Assembly (NCBI RefSeq): GCF_001570365.1
Contig: NZ_BBYK01000039.1
Coordinates: forward strand, 124,001 to 188,000
Reading direction: 5' to 3'
Source: Microtetraspora fusca
Lineage (GTDB): Bacteria > Actinomycetota > Actinomycetes > Streptosporangiales > Streptosporangiaceae
Length of the DNA: 64,000 nt
In this document: piece by piece, positions 26,937-34,847 of the stretch
How positions within the stretch are numbered: position 1 is the first letter of the stretch
Layout of the letters: each line of letters opens with the position of its first letter
Notes under the pieces: generated by a model
The model's input: only the letters and a program-made list of their open reading frames with translations
What the model was told of the DNA's origin: nothing
Database searches by the model: none
Made by a program: the position numbers and the translations under genes

Positions 26937-26957
26937 TTAGTCTAAGTTATGGACTAA
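26937..26957. promoter_or_regulatory. Probable XylR operator
   Basis: A 21-bp dyad, TTAGTC, nine bases, GACTAA, lies 15 bp upstream of the xylA start and 225 bp from the ROK regulator start. It has the TTAGT...ACTAA character of XylR operators known from Bacillus (established for that family). Its place over the xylA promoter suits repression in the absence of xylose. Confidence 0.72.
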
Positions 26958-27181
26958 ATATCCGGACGGTGAGGCGGCAGGTCAAGAGCCGCCTCGCTTC
27001 AAGGCGGACCGGTCGCGTACATGAGGGGCCGCGCGAGTCATCGACAGTCCGGGGGCGGCGACGACTTCCCCGGCGTGGGCGAGTCACGATGGTCTTGGAT
27101 GGGCGGCGAGGCGGCGACGGTCGGCCCGCACGCGCGAGCAGGCCGAGATCGGTTCGCCCGCCCGGCAGAACGAGAGGTGCG

Positions 27182-28468
27182 ATGACTCAGGCGGTCCGGC
27201 ATGACGCGATGCGCGCGCGCAACCTGGCGCTCGTCCTCGGCGAGGTCAGCGCGCGCGGCTCGGTGACGCGCGCCGCGCTCGCCGAGATCACCGGACTCGC
27301 CAAGACCACGGTGTCGAAACTGATCGCCGACCTGATCGAGGCCGGACTCGTGGTCGAGACCGGCGTCGTGCGCGCGGGCGAGCGCGGCCGCCCCGGCATG
27401 GAGGTACGGATCAGCGGCCTGAGCGTCGCCGCGATCGGGCTGGAGATCAACGTCGACTACCTCGCCGCGCACGTCGTGGACCTCTCCCGGTCGGTACGGC
27501 TCCGTCGTGCACAGCCTGTGGACAACCGCCTGGCCCCGCCTGGGGATGTCATCGCGAACCTGCAGCATCTGGCGCTTTCGGTTGTGGACGAAGCTGTGGA
27601 CATCGGGCTCCGGGTTGTGGGTGGAGTGCTCGCCGTCCCCGGGACGGTGGACCTGGCGACCGGCACCGTCCGCCGGGCGCCCAACCTGGGATGGCGCGAT
27701 GTGCCACTGCTCTCGCTGCTGCGGATGCCGTTCCCGATGCGTGTGGACAACGAGGCCAACCTCGCGGCGTTGGGCGAGCTGTGGTTCGGCGCCGGACACA
27801 CGGACTTCCTCCACGTATCCGGCGAAATCGGCGTCGGCGCGGGCCTCGTCGTGCGGGGCGAGCTCTTCCGTGGGTTCCGCGGTTTCGCCGGAGAGCTCGG
27901 ACACGTGGTCGTCTCCCCCGGCGGCCCGCCCTGCCACTGCGGAGGACGGGGATGCCTCGAAAGGTACGCCGGCCAGGACGCCCTCCTGTCCGCCGCCGGT
28001 CTCGCCCCCACGGCGCCGTCCTCGGGTGAGACCGCTCCCCGCCTTCCGGCGTCCTCGGGCCCGGACAAGACCACTCCCCGCCTTCCGGCCTCCTCAGTAC
28101 CCCCCATCCCCGCGCAGGGTCCCCGCCCCGGGGCGGGGATCGCGGAACTCCTCCGACGGCTCGAAGCCGGCGACAGTGACGCGCTGGCCGCCTGCGAGCG
28201 TGCGGGATGGGCACTCGGCATCGCCCTCACCTCGGCCGTCAATCTCGTCGACCCGGAACGGATCGTGCTCGGCGGGATCTACGCGCCGCTCTTCCCGTGG
28301 ATCGGCGGCGTGGTGACCGAGACGCTGGCCGCCCGGCTCGGAGAGATGCGCGAGGTCGTGCCGTCCGTCGAGGTGTCCCGGCTGGGCACCGAGGCGGCGC
28401 CCCTGGGCGCGGCCGGGCAGGTGATCCAGCAGATCATCGCCGACCCCGCCGGCCTCATGAACGCCTGA
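27182..28468 (+). CDS. xylR: ROK-family transcriptional regulator, probable xylose repressor
   Basis: A 428-residue ROK repressor. Winged HTH at residues about 10-65 (GSVTRAALAEITGLAKTTVSKL), ROK sugar-kinase-like domain with FRGFAGELGHVVV and the zinc site CHCGGRGCLE, and the terminal VNLVDPERIVLGG. ATG at 27182 follows GAGAGGTGCG; the frame is open for 71 more codons upstream without good sites. Divergence from xylAB and the dyad between them identify it as XylR. Odd: between the zinc motif and the C-terminal helix lies a Pro/Ser insertion with two copies of a PRLPASS unit. Confidence 0.9.
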   Translation: MTQAVRHDAMRARNLALVLGEVSARGSVTRAALAEITGLAKTTVSKLIADLIEAGLVVETGVVRAGERGRPGMEVRISGLSVAAIGLEINVDYLAAHVVDLSRSVRLRRAQPVDNRLAPPGDVIANLQHLALSVVDEAVDIGLRVVGGVLAVPGTVDLATGTVRRAPNLGWRDVPLLSLLRMPFPMRVDNEANLAALGELWFGAGHTDFLHVSGEIGVGAGLVVRGELFRGFRGFAGELGHVVVSPGGPPCHCGGRGCLERYAGQDALLSAAGLAPTAPSSGETAPRLPASSGPDKTTPRLPASSVPPIPAQGPRPGAGIAELLRRLEAGDSDALAACERAGWALGIALTSAVNLVDPERIVLGGIYAPLFPWIGGVVTETLAARLGEMREVVPSVEVSRLGTEAAPLGAAGQVIQQIIADPAGLMNA

Positions 28469-28760
28469 CGAAGGAGTTCGCCGCGGCGCCCAGCGCATGA
28501 CGACGTGTTCCGCCAGGACAGGTGGCGGTCACGACCTCACCCCGCAATCACGCCGCGCCGGTGCCCCCACCGCATGACCAAGAGGACGGGCAGGCGCCTG
28601 CGAGCGCAAAGCGGCGACACAGCCTGACCCAGGACCAGGAGGCGACATGGCCTGGCCGAGGGCCACGACATGATGCTCGGCCCCGTACGCCCCACCGCGG
28701 ACGCCGCGGCACCGTCGAGCGAGGGACGGGGGCAGCAACACATGCCCCCGTCCGCGACGC

Positions 28761-28973
28761 TCACAAACCCGAAGGGTCGCGCCCGACGGCGATCTGCTCG
28801 GCGATGCGGCGGACCTCCGGCTCGTCCAATCCGGGAACGGGGGGAAGGGCGCTTCGGAGGATGGGAAGCACCTCATGGAGCGGCCGCCCGCCATGGCGCA
28901 CGGCCACTTCGTGAACGACCCGGAACAGGGTCAGGTTGGCCTCGCGCTCCTGGGTGACCCGGTCAGCGATCAT
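28761..28973 (-). CDS. Small conserved-looking hypothetical protein
   Basis: A 70-residue soluble protein from ATG 28973, which follows a GGAGGGGG ribosome site at proper distance. It is helical and charged (FRVVHEVAVRHGGRPLHEV, then LDEPEVRRIAEQIAVGRDP), with actinobacterial codon use. I do not recognise a named domain, but the composition and ribosome site speak for a real gene. Stands alone between xylR and the VOC gene. Confidence 0.62.
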   Translation of the reverse strand: MIADRVTQEREANLTLFRVVHEVAVRHGGRPLHEVLPILRSALPPVPGLDEPEVRRIAEQIAVGRDPSGL

Positions 28974-29053
28974 CAAACGCCCCCTCCGTCGGCACCAGTC
29001 CGCAGGCCACCGTACGACCTCCCACCGACAGTTTCCGAGAACGCCGCGTCGCG

Positions 29054-29081
29054 TAGAATGATTGAGAGTTCAATTAATTGA
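29054..29081 (+). promoter_or_regulatory. Promoter -10 and palindromic operator of the VOC gene
   Basis: TAGAAT at 29054-29059 resembles a -10. It is followed by a perfect 12-bp palindrome TCAATTAATTGA at 29070-29081, directly before the ribosome site GAGGAGGGG. An AT-rich TTGA/TCAA dyad of this type is common for MarR-family regulators; no such regulator gene is adjacent. Confidence 0.5.
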
Positions 29082-29090
29082 GGAGGGGCC

Positions 29091-29600
29091 ATGCCAGTCC
29101 AGCGGCTCAACCACGCGGTGCTGTACGTAAGGGACGTTTCGGCGAGCGTCGCGTTCTACCAGGAGGCGCTCGGCTTCCGGGTCGTCATGAGCGGCCCCGG
29201 GGCGGCGTTCCTCCAGGCCTCCGGTTCGGCGAACGATCACGACCTCGGTCTCTTCGAGCTCGGCCCGCAGGCGGGACCGTCCCCGGCGGGCCGGTCGACC
29301 GTCGGGCTCTATCACCTCGCATGGGAGGTCGACACCCTCGCCGAGCTGCAGCGCATCGCGGTCAAGCTGAGCGAGATGGGCTCCCTGGTCGGCGCGTCCG
29401 ACCACTCCACCACCAAGGCCCTGTACGCCAAGGACCCTGACGGACTGGAGTTCGAGGTCTCCTGGCTGGTCCCGCTCGACCTGATCGACGACGAGACCCT
29501 CGCGGGCCGGGCGCGCGTCAGGCCGCTGGACCTCGCCAAGGAGCTGGAGCGGTACGGCGCGCAGACCCGAGGCGGCGTCGGGGTCTCCATCCCGGCCTGA
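29091..29600 (+). CDS. VOC-superfamily protein (glyoxalase/extradiol dioxygenase fold)
   Basis: A 169-residue metal-binding VOC protein. First beta-alpha-beta-beta-beta unit begins LNHAVLYVRDVSASVAFYQEALGF (His ligand in the first strand), second has VGLYHLAWEVDT (His) and KDPDGLEFEVSW (Glu ligand), so the 2-His-1-Glu metal triad looks complete. The 25-residue C-terminal helix is longer than in the smallest VOC proteins. A single gene with its own operator-like palindrome. Reaction unknown; a dioxygenase or glyoxalase role is possible. Confidence 0.86.
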   Translation: MPVQRLNHAVLYVRDVSASVAFYQEALGFRVVMSGPGAAFLQASGSANDHDLGLFELGPQAGPSPAGRSTVGLYHLAWEVDTLAELQRIAVKLSEMGSLVGASDHSTTKALYAKDPDGLEFEVSWLVPLDLIDDETLAGRARVRPLDLAKELERYGAQTRGGVGVSIPA

Positions 29601-29732
29601 CCGCCACCTGTCTTCGGGAGCCGCCGAGCCGGCCCGCGTTCCACGCGTACCCGCCCCTCGCGTGCTGGGGTTCCCGAACCGGCAACCGCCGGAGCCCGGT
29701 CCCGACGTCACATCGAGTCAGGACATTCAACA

Positions 29733-29868
29733 GGGATCCGGCGGTTCGCGACATTGGGTCCGGCATGCCCTCGTGCGAGAACGTCCACCAGATCGCCCAG
29801 GTGATCGCACCCAAGGCACGGGCGTCAATGTGGACAACGGCCCCATAGTGCTCGCCCACTCCAAGGCG
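29733..29868 (+). pseudogene. Fragment of a DUF574 S-adenosyl-methyltransferase gene
   Basis: Parts of the DUF574 methyltransferase core can be read in shifted frames: GIRRF, then DIGSGMP and ENVHQIAQVIAPKAR, then VNVDNGPIVLAHSKA. The intact paralogue in this window at 58996-59847 reads VRQFVDIGSGLPT, GNVHEIAQEVDPAAR and VDNDPIVLVHGRAL in the same order. At least two frame changes, and both ends of the gene are missing. The rest of the 385-bp gap (29601-29986) shows nothing else. Confidence 0.72.
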
Positions 29869-29986
29869 GCCCCCCGTACGCGCCGCAGGGAGGCCGCGCC
29901 CCATCCCCCGCCGACGGAGCTGATCAAGGCGTCATGCGGCCAGGGCGACTTACGCGGTCTCGGCCGTAAACGTAAAGTGCGGACGC

Positions 29987-30451
29987 ATGCGCATCTTCAC
30001 CAGCCTCGCGGAACTGAAGGCGGCCAAGGGCGAGCACCTCGGCTACACCGAATGGCGCGAGATCACCCAGGAGCAGGTCAACCTCTTCGCCGACGCCACC
30101 GACGACCATCAGTGGATCCATGTGGACACGGACCGGGCGAAGGAGGGTCCCTTCGGCCGCACCATCGCCCACGGGTACCTCTCCCTGGCGCTGCTTCCGT
30201 CCCTGATGCAGGAGCTCTACCGGGTCGAGGGCCTGCGGATGGCCATCAACTACGGGCTGAACAAGGTCCGCTTCCCGAGACCGGTTCCTGTGGGCTCGCG
30301 CGTCCGCGGCGGCGCCGAGATCCTCGATGTGAAGGGCACACCGTCCGGAACGCTCTCGACGATGCGGGTCACGATCGAGGTCGAGGGCGCTGAGCGCCCC
30401 TCCTGCATCGCCGAGTCCCTCTCCCTCTACGTCCCGGCAGAGGACTCCTGA
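29987..30451 (+). CDS. MaoC-like (R)-enoyl-CoA hydratase/dehydratase
   Basis: A 154-residue hot-dog-fold protein. The hydratase-2 signature is clear: VNLFADATDDHQWIHVD carries the catalytic Asp/His dyad, followed by FGRTIAHGYLSLALLP, and later NYGLNKVRFPRPVPVGSRVRG. The single hot-dog length fits the MaoC-dehydratase type acting on acyl-CoA thioesters in fatty-acid or polyketide metabolism. It is monocistronic. ATG at 29987 is chosen as the first start with the complete domain. Confidence 0.92.
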   Translation: MRIFTSLAELKAAKGEHLGYTEWREITQEQVNLFADATDDHQWIHVDTDRAKEGPFGRTIAHGYLSLALLPSLMQELYRVEGLRMAINYGLNKVRFPRPVPVGSRVRGGAEILDVKGTPSGTLSTMRVTIEVEGAERPSCIAESLSLYVPAEDS

Positions 30452-30754
30452 CCCCACACCTCATGAGAGGGGGCAGGCCGCTTTCGGCCGCCGGTGCTCG
30501 GTGCGGCGCGGGGTGCGGCATCCCGACGCCGCCGCCCCCTTCCGGCCCGGAACTCGCCGCACGCGTCCGAATCTGTTTTCCACCCTGCCATCACCCTTTC
30601 CACCGTCCCCATAGGCCTGTGAGCAGGGAGAACGCCCTTCCCGTACGGCACCGCGACGACATTGGGCGGTGGCCGGCGGCCGCCTCGGTGCGGCACGCAG
30701 CAAATCCAGTTCGGAGCACAGCGCGGAACCCGCTATGCTTACTGACGTCAGCGA
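30452..30754. other. Non-coding interval before the tRNA
   Basis: About 300 bp with no supported gene. The last 60 bp contain GCTATGCTTACTGAC, AT-richer than the surroundings, a likely tRNA promoter -10 region. Confidence 0.4.
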
Positions 30755-30830
30755 GCGGCCGTAGCTCAATGGATAGAGCATCTGACTACGGATCAGAAGG
30801 TTGGGGGTTCGAGTCCTCCCGGCCGCGCCA
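30755..30830 (+). tRNA. tRNA-Arg(ACG), CCA encoded
   Basis: A complete cloverleaf: acceptor GCGGCCG pairing with CGGCCGC, D stem GCTC/GAGC, anticodon stem TCTGA/TCAGA with loop CTACGGA (anticodon ACG, decoding CGN arginine codons), T arm with GTTCGAGTCC, discriminator G and encoded CCA. Its 3' half from 30786 and the following terminator are repeated at 38804 (45 bp, two differences that keep one T-stem base pair), and the last nine bases plus terminator at 36057. It is therefore the integration target of the mobile DNA to its right. Confidence 0.97.
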
Positions 30831-30885
30831 GACAAAGAAGGCCCGTCACCAGGGAAAACCTGGGAACGGGCCTTCTTGCTTCCTA
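30786..30885 (+). repeat. Attachment-site repeat, copy 1 (left end, within tRNA-Arg)
   Basis: Anticodon loop to 3' end of tRNA-Arg plus the terminator; the left member of three direct repeats. Just to its right, at 30900-30925, stand two CTTGCTAAC words in tandem, the kind of short direct repeat bound by tyrosine-integrase arm domains; related words recur at 38676 and 45188. Confidence 0.8.
30835..30877 (+). terminator. tRNA terminator with nested hairpin
   Basis: AAGAAGGCCCGT and its complement form a 12-bp outer stem; inside, CCAGG-GAAAA-CCTGG forms a second stem. The outer 3' arm ends in CTTCTTGCTT. The same structure recurs at 36070-36112 and 38853-38894. Confidence 0.9.
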
Positions 30886-31061
30886 GATCACCCAGGCCAC
30901 TTGCTAACACCCTTGCTAACAGGGGCTCCACTCCGTCCCGATCGCCTTGGTGAAGATCTCAGAGGACGTTTCGCGAGCGAATGCCCGAACTGCGAAGTGT
31001 GATCGCGTGAGTTTGTAGCGTCACGGCCGATCGGTGGGCTTGGGCGTGCTGAGATGACCCG

Positions 31062-31311
31062 GTGAGTGAGCGCAAGCCGTACCCGAGCGACTTATCCGAC
31101 GAACGGTGGGCCCTGATTGAGCCCGTGATCACGGCGTGGAAGGCCGCGCATCCCTCGGTGAGCGGTCATCAGGGCGGCTACCACATGCGGGAGATCGTCA
31201 ACGCGATCCTCTTCCAGAGCCGGACCGGCTGCCAGTGGGCATTCCTGCCCCACGACCTGCCGCCCCGCAGCGCGGTGTACTACTACTTCGCCAAGTGGCG
31301 CGATGAAGACA
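31062..31311 (+). pseudogene. IS5-family transposase, N-terminal fragment
   Basis: The first 83 residues of an IS5-group transposase: YPSDLSDERWALIEPVI (the N-terminal domain motif), REIVNAILFQSRTGCQW and LPPRSAVYYYFAKWRDE. After residue 83 the similarity ends abruptly inside the ABC permease 3' region; the DDE catalytic core is missing. GTG at 31062. The element was cut, probably by a deletion or by later insertion. Confidence 0.85.
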
Positions 31312-31332
31312 ACCCCCCGAGGTCCAGGCAGC

Positions 31333-32325
31333 TCAGGTGGGGCTGCGCCGTACCCGCCAGATGGTGGCAGTGCCCAGCAGGATCGCGATGGCGAGCATCC
31401 AGCCCGCCTCGATGAACTGGAAGGGCCAGAACCGGCTCGCCGGTTGGTAGCTCATCACAGGCGAGTAGTGGTTCTGGGAGCTCCACAGGAGCCTGGCCGC
31501 GTTGCCCGCCGGGCCCTTAGCGGGCAACTCGGATACGGATTTGTCGGCGAGTTCGGCCATCTGCTCGTTGGTCAGCCGCTGCCCCTGCGGACCGACCCAC
31601 CAGGTGTCGAGCTTCCACTCGTTGGTCGCGATCTGGATCGGCCCCTCCACCGCAGGCATGTAGTTCGCGCGCAGGGCTGGCGTCAGGATCATGATGACGG
31701 CCAGAGAGACAGCGAGGGCTACGGAGACCGCGGGCATCACCCGGCGGATGACGACGCCGGCGAAAGCTCCGACCGCGAGGCAGAACAGCAGATGAACGGC
31801 GAACATCAGCCCCATCGCGTCGAAGACGTTCATCCCCTCCAACCGGTTGTCGAAGCGCTCCTCCGGCCCGTACCACCAGATGATGAGCCATCCGATCGCG
31901 AGGCCGACGACGGTCACCCCGGTCACGAGCAGCGCGAGTTTGACCCGCAGCCAGCGCATCCGCCCGCACGCCTGGGTCCAGGTGAACCTGAAGGTCCCCG
32001 TCTCATATTCCCTGGCGAGCAGCGAACCGCCGAGGATCGAGCCGATCAGGAGCGGCATGAACATGGCGACCAAGCTGGTCAGGCCGATCAGGTTGTCGTA
32101 CTTCTCGCTGAAGGGGCCGAACCGCTGCTGGCAGGCGAACGTGTCGGCCTGGCAGGTGTCCATGGCCATGCTGTGCTCGTCGCCGCGCATGGCCAGCCCG
32201 CCGACCAGCAGGACGAGCGCGAGCGCGCCGACCATGGCCAGGCTCGCCACGAGGGCGGTGCGGTGCTGGCGCCAGGCCACCCAGGACAGCCCGCGCGTGC
32301 TCACCGGTGTGTCGATCACGGTCAT
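31333..32325 (-). CDS. ABC transporter permease, ABC-2-like
   Basis: A 330-residue membrane protein with six predicted helices: about 27-46, 85-105, 130-152, 180-200, 205-225 and near the C-terminus 298-318. A Cys-containing outer loop (DTCQADTFACQQRF) lies between helices 1 and 2, and AREYETGTFRFTWTQ is the cytoplasmic coupling region typical of ABC-2 permeases from antibiotic or peptide export systems. It is the last gene of gntR-ATPase-permease, overlapping the ATPase gene by 4 bp. Its end abuts the cut transposase fragment. Confidence 0.86.
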   Translation of the reverse strand: MTVIDTPVSTRGLSWVAWRQHRTALVASLAMVGALALVLLVGGLAMRGDEHSMAMDTCQADTFACQQRFGPFSEKYDNLIGLTSLVAMFMPLLIGSILGGSLLAREYETGTFRFTWTQACGRMRWLRVKLALLVTGVTVVGLAIGWLIIWWYGPEERFDNRLEGMNVFDAMGLMFAVHLLFCLAVGAFAGVVIRRVMPAVSVALAVSLAVIMILTPALRANYMPAVEGPIQIATNEWKLDTWWVGPQGQRLTNEQMAELADKSVSELPAKGPAGNAARLLWSSQNHYSPVMSYQPASRFWPFQFIEAGWMLAIAILLGTATIWRVRRSPT

Positions 32326-33233
32326 GAGAACGTCGCCTCCTTGGTCGCATCGCTGGTCCGCGGGCCGGGAAGCGCGAACGCGTCAGGCTCTCGCAGGTAG
32401 GCCAGCACCAACTCCTCCAGCCCCACCGGCTCCTTGCGCCATCCCGGTGGTGTGGCGAGGGTCTGTCCCGTCGCGCGGATCAGCAGGTGTGTCTGGGCTG
32501 TGGCCCGCCGGTCCCGCACGACCGGCAGCGTCGCGGCGACCTGATCGGCCTGGGCGGTCGGCCCGACCAGCACGTGGTGCCCGGCCAGCAGGTCCTCGGT
32601 CTGGCCGGCGACCTGGACCCGGCCGCCCGCCAGCACGACCAGGTAGTCGCAGACCCGCTCCAGATCGGAGACGATGTGCGAGGAGAAGATCACCGACAGG
32701 CCGTCCTGTGCCACCGCGGTCATCAGCGCGGACTTGAACTCGTGCCTGGCCAGCGGGTCGAGGGCGGACATTGGCTCGTCCAGCACCAGCAGGTCGGGGC
32801 GCCTGGCCAGGGCCAGGGTGAGCGCGACCTGGGCGTGCTGGCCGCCCGACAGCCTGCCGATCCGGCGGGTGAGCGGGATGTCCAGCTCGGCCAGCCGGTC
32901 ACGGGCTCTGGCCTGGTCCCAGCGCCGGTTCATGCTGCGCCCCATCTGCAGCATGTCGGCGACCGACAGGCCGCTGTAGAGCGCGGCGTCCTGATCCATG
33001 AACGCCACTCGATCCAGCGCTGGCAGGGAGCCTGCCGCGTTTCCCAGGACGCTGATCGCACCGGTGCTCTGCTTGGCCAGGCCGACCGTCAGGTGCAGCA
33101 GGGTGGATTTGCCCGCGCCGTTCGGCCCGGCAAGCGCTACCACGTGCCCGGCCGGGATGGCCAGCGTGCAATCGCGCAGCGCCCAGGTCCCGCCGTACCG
33201 CTTGCCCAGCCCTGAGGTTTCCACTGCGTTCAC
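32322..33233 (-). CDS. ABC transporter ATP-binding protein
   Basis: A 303-residue cytoplasmic ATPase. Walker A GPNGAGKS, Q-loop AFMDQDAALY, signature LSGGQHAQVALTLAL (fourth and fifth positions GGQ kept), Walker B LLVLDEPMSALD and the switch His in VIFSSHIVSDLE. A C-terminal extension of about 90 residues follows. Energises the co-transcribed permease. Overlaps both neighbours by 4 bp. Confidence 0.93.
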   Translation of the reverse strand: MNAVETSGLGKRYGGTWALRDCTLAIPAGHVVALAGPNGAGKSTLLHLTVGLAKQSTGAISVLGNAAGSLPALDRVAFMDQDAALYSGLSVADMLQMGRSMNRRWDQARARDRLAELDIPLTRRIGRLSGGQHAQVALTLALARRPDLLVLDEPMSALDPLARHEFKSALMTAVAQDGLSVIFSSHIVSDLERVCDYLVVLAGGRVQVAGQTEDLLAGHHVLVGPTAQADQVAATLPVVRDRRATAQTHLLIRATGQTLATPPGWRKEPVGLEELVLAYLREPDAFALPGPRTSDATKEATFS

Positions 33234-33658
33234 GCCACCACCTCCTCATTTTCCGCGTGGAGGTCGTGGAGCGCGCTGGAGACCAGCGCGACGATGCCCT
33301 CCTCGTCCAGGCCCGCCGCGGTGGCGGTCCGCATCCAGCGCAGCAGGCCGCGCCGCAGCGCCTCCTGCTCGCGCAGCCCCACCATCGGGAGCGCGCCATC
33401 GACGAAGGTGCCCTGGCCGCGTCGCCCCGATGCCAGTCCCCTGTGCTCCAGCTCCCGGTAGGCCTTGAGCACGGTGTTGGGGTTGATGGCCAGCCCCGCG
33501 ACCACGTCCTTGACCCGGGGCAGTTGGTCGCCCTGCTTCAGGTAGCCGAGCCGCAGGGCCTGCTCCACCTGCTGCACCAGCTGCAGGTAAGTCGGGACTC
33601 CAGAGCCGGGGTCGAGCCGGAACTCGATCGGTGAAGGTAGCTCTTTATCTACTTCCAT
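33230..33658 (-). CDS. GntR-family regulator, YtrA subfamily
   Basis: A 142-residue repressor: winged HTH with PTYLQLVQQVEQALRLGYLKQGDQLP and VVAGLAINPNTVLKAYRELEHRGL, and the short two-helix dimerisation tail of YtrA proteins instead of a ligand domain. It leads an operon with an ABC ATPase and permease, the standard YtrA arrangement. ATG 33658 lies right behind an AT-rich stretch, and TTATCT (33645) and AGATAA (33667) flank the start as a possible own operator. Confidence 0.9.
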   Translation of the reverse strand: MEVDKELPSPIEFRLDPGSGVPTYLQLVQQVEQALRLGYLKQGDQLPRVKDVVAGLAINPNTVLKAYRELEHRGLASGRRGQGTFVDGALPMVGLREQEALRRGLLRWMRTATAAGLDEEGIVALVSSALHDLHAENEEVVA

Positions 33659-33785
33659 AGTTAAAAAGATAAGCGGGGTGATCGTGAAATGTCAACGCGC
33701 CTCCTGAGAAGGCGCTTCGTGAGTTGATGTCCCTTTCGTCATTGGGGTTGGAAGAGGCGGGCTGGTCAGGCGGTCAGCTGCTGGG

Positions 33786-34130
33786 CTACGGGCGTGGCTG
33801 AGTGAACAAGCCCGGCTCGGTCTCGACGAGGGTGCCGCGGCTGACCAGGCGGTTGAGCTTGGAGCGGATGTTCTCGGTGTTCTTCGACACGATGGGCAGG
33901 TCCAGGGCCTGGCACAGGTCGCGAGCGCGCAAAGGTCGGTCGACGTCGGCGAAGACGGTCAGAATCTGCTGGTAGGCGGGGTGGTCGGGCAGCGCGGGAG
34001 GTGGTGCGGCCGGCTCGGTGTCACATTCGCTGGCGAGCGAGACGAGGGTCTTGCGGGTGATCTGCAGGTGATCGATCGCCTCGTCGACGCGAAACTCCCT
34101 CTCAGCAGCCGAGGCTCTGCTGCTCACGTC
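33786..34130 (-). pseudogene. C-terminal part of a winged-helix protein, cut by an IS
   Basis: The last 100 or so codons of a protein with a winged-helix-like end: HPAYQQILTVFADVDRPLRA, LCQALDLPIVSKNTENIRSK, then LVSRGTLVETEPGLFTQ. Such ends are found on short HTH-like proteins in actinobacterial accessory DNA. The upstream sequence past about 34130 belongs to neither this gene nor the transposase fragment, so the N-terminus is lost. It could still be expressed from a longer hybrid frame to 34316. Confidence 0.5.
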
Positions 34131-34198
34131 CTTGCGAGCCGAATGGCAGACGTATGTGCCCTTCTTGAACTGACCGAGGGGCAGGCGCCCGGATCGAA

Positions 34199-34672
34199 AT
34201 TTGTGAGAATGAGCAAGGTGCACCTGTCGGCTGACCGTCGATGCCGTCCGCTGTCCTTCGTCCTGACTCCCGGCCAGGCCGGAGACAGCCCGCAGTTTCG
34301 CGCCGTGCTGGAGCACATCAAGATCCGCCTGCGGATCGGCCGTCCGCGCACCAGGCCGGGCGCGCTTGCCGCTGACAGGGCGTACTGGTGTACTCCTCCC
34401 GCGGCAACCGCGCCTACCTGCGCCGACGCCAAATCAAGGTGGTCATTCCGGAGAAGGCCGATCAGGCGGCCCACCGCAAGAAGCGCGGCTCTCGCGGCGG
34501 ACGCCCGGTCAGCCATGATCCCGATCTCTACAAGCAGCGCAACACAGCGGAACGGTGCATCAATCGAATCAAGGAGTGGCGTGGGCTGGCCTTCCGGTTC
34601 GACAAGACGCCCGACAGCTATCTGGCAGGCCTGCACCTACGCGGAGCCGTCTTGTGTATCCGAAGCCTCTGA
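34199..34672 (+). pseudogene. IS5-family (IS427-like) transposase, C-terminal fragment, frameshifted
   Basis: C-terminal half of a DDE transposase: KVHLSADRRCRPLSFVLTPG and LAADRAY in one frame, then after an extra 8 bases near 34387 SSRGNRAYLRRRQIKVVIPE, NTAERCINRIKEWRGLAFR and the terminal LAGLHLRGAVLCIRSL in another. The first catalytic Asp region is missing. The downstream CTCGTACAGGCTCTAG at about 34695-34710 resembles this group's terminal repeat. It belongs to a different IS group from the fragment at 31.1 kb. Confidence 0.82.
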
Positions 34673-34847
34673 CCGGCCTGAAGATCCGAACCTCGTACAG
34701 GCTCTAGCGGGGAGCGCCCTCAGTGTCAACCTCAAGTTGGCCTTGACCTCCCCTCCGGGTGGACAGGTGCTTCCTTCATTCGTATGAGTGCCAACATCAT
34801 CTCCGGTGGGGAATTTCTGGACAGCGAGCCTCCCTAGCGTGGCCGTT

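Noticed and set aside
31312-34198. Treating the two transposase pieces as halves of one IS split by the ABC operon
   Set aside because: The N-terminal piece and the C-terminal piece have motifs of different IS5 groups, and the ends do not match as a single protein.
34728-34750. GTCAACCTCAAGTTGGCCTTGAC as a MerR/SoxR-type operator
   Set aside because: The dyad is imperfect in the centre, no -10 follows at the right distance, and no MerR gene is adjacent.
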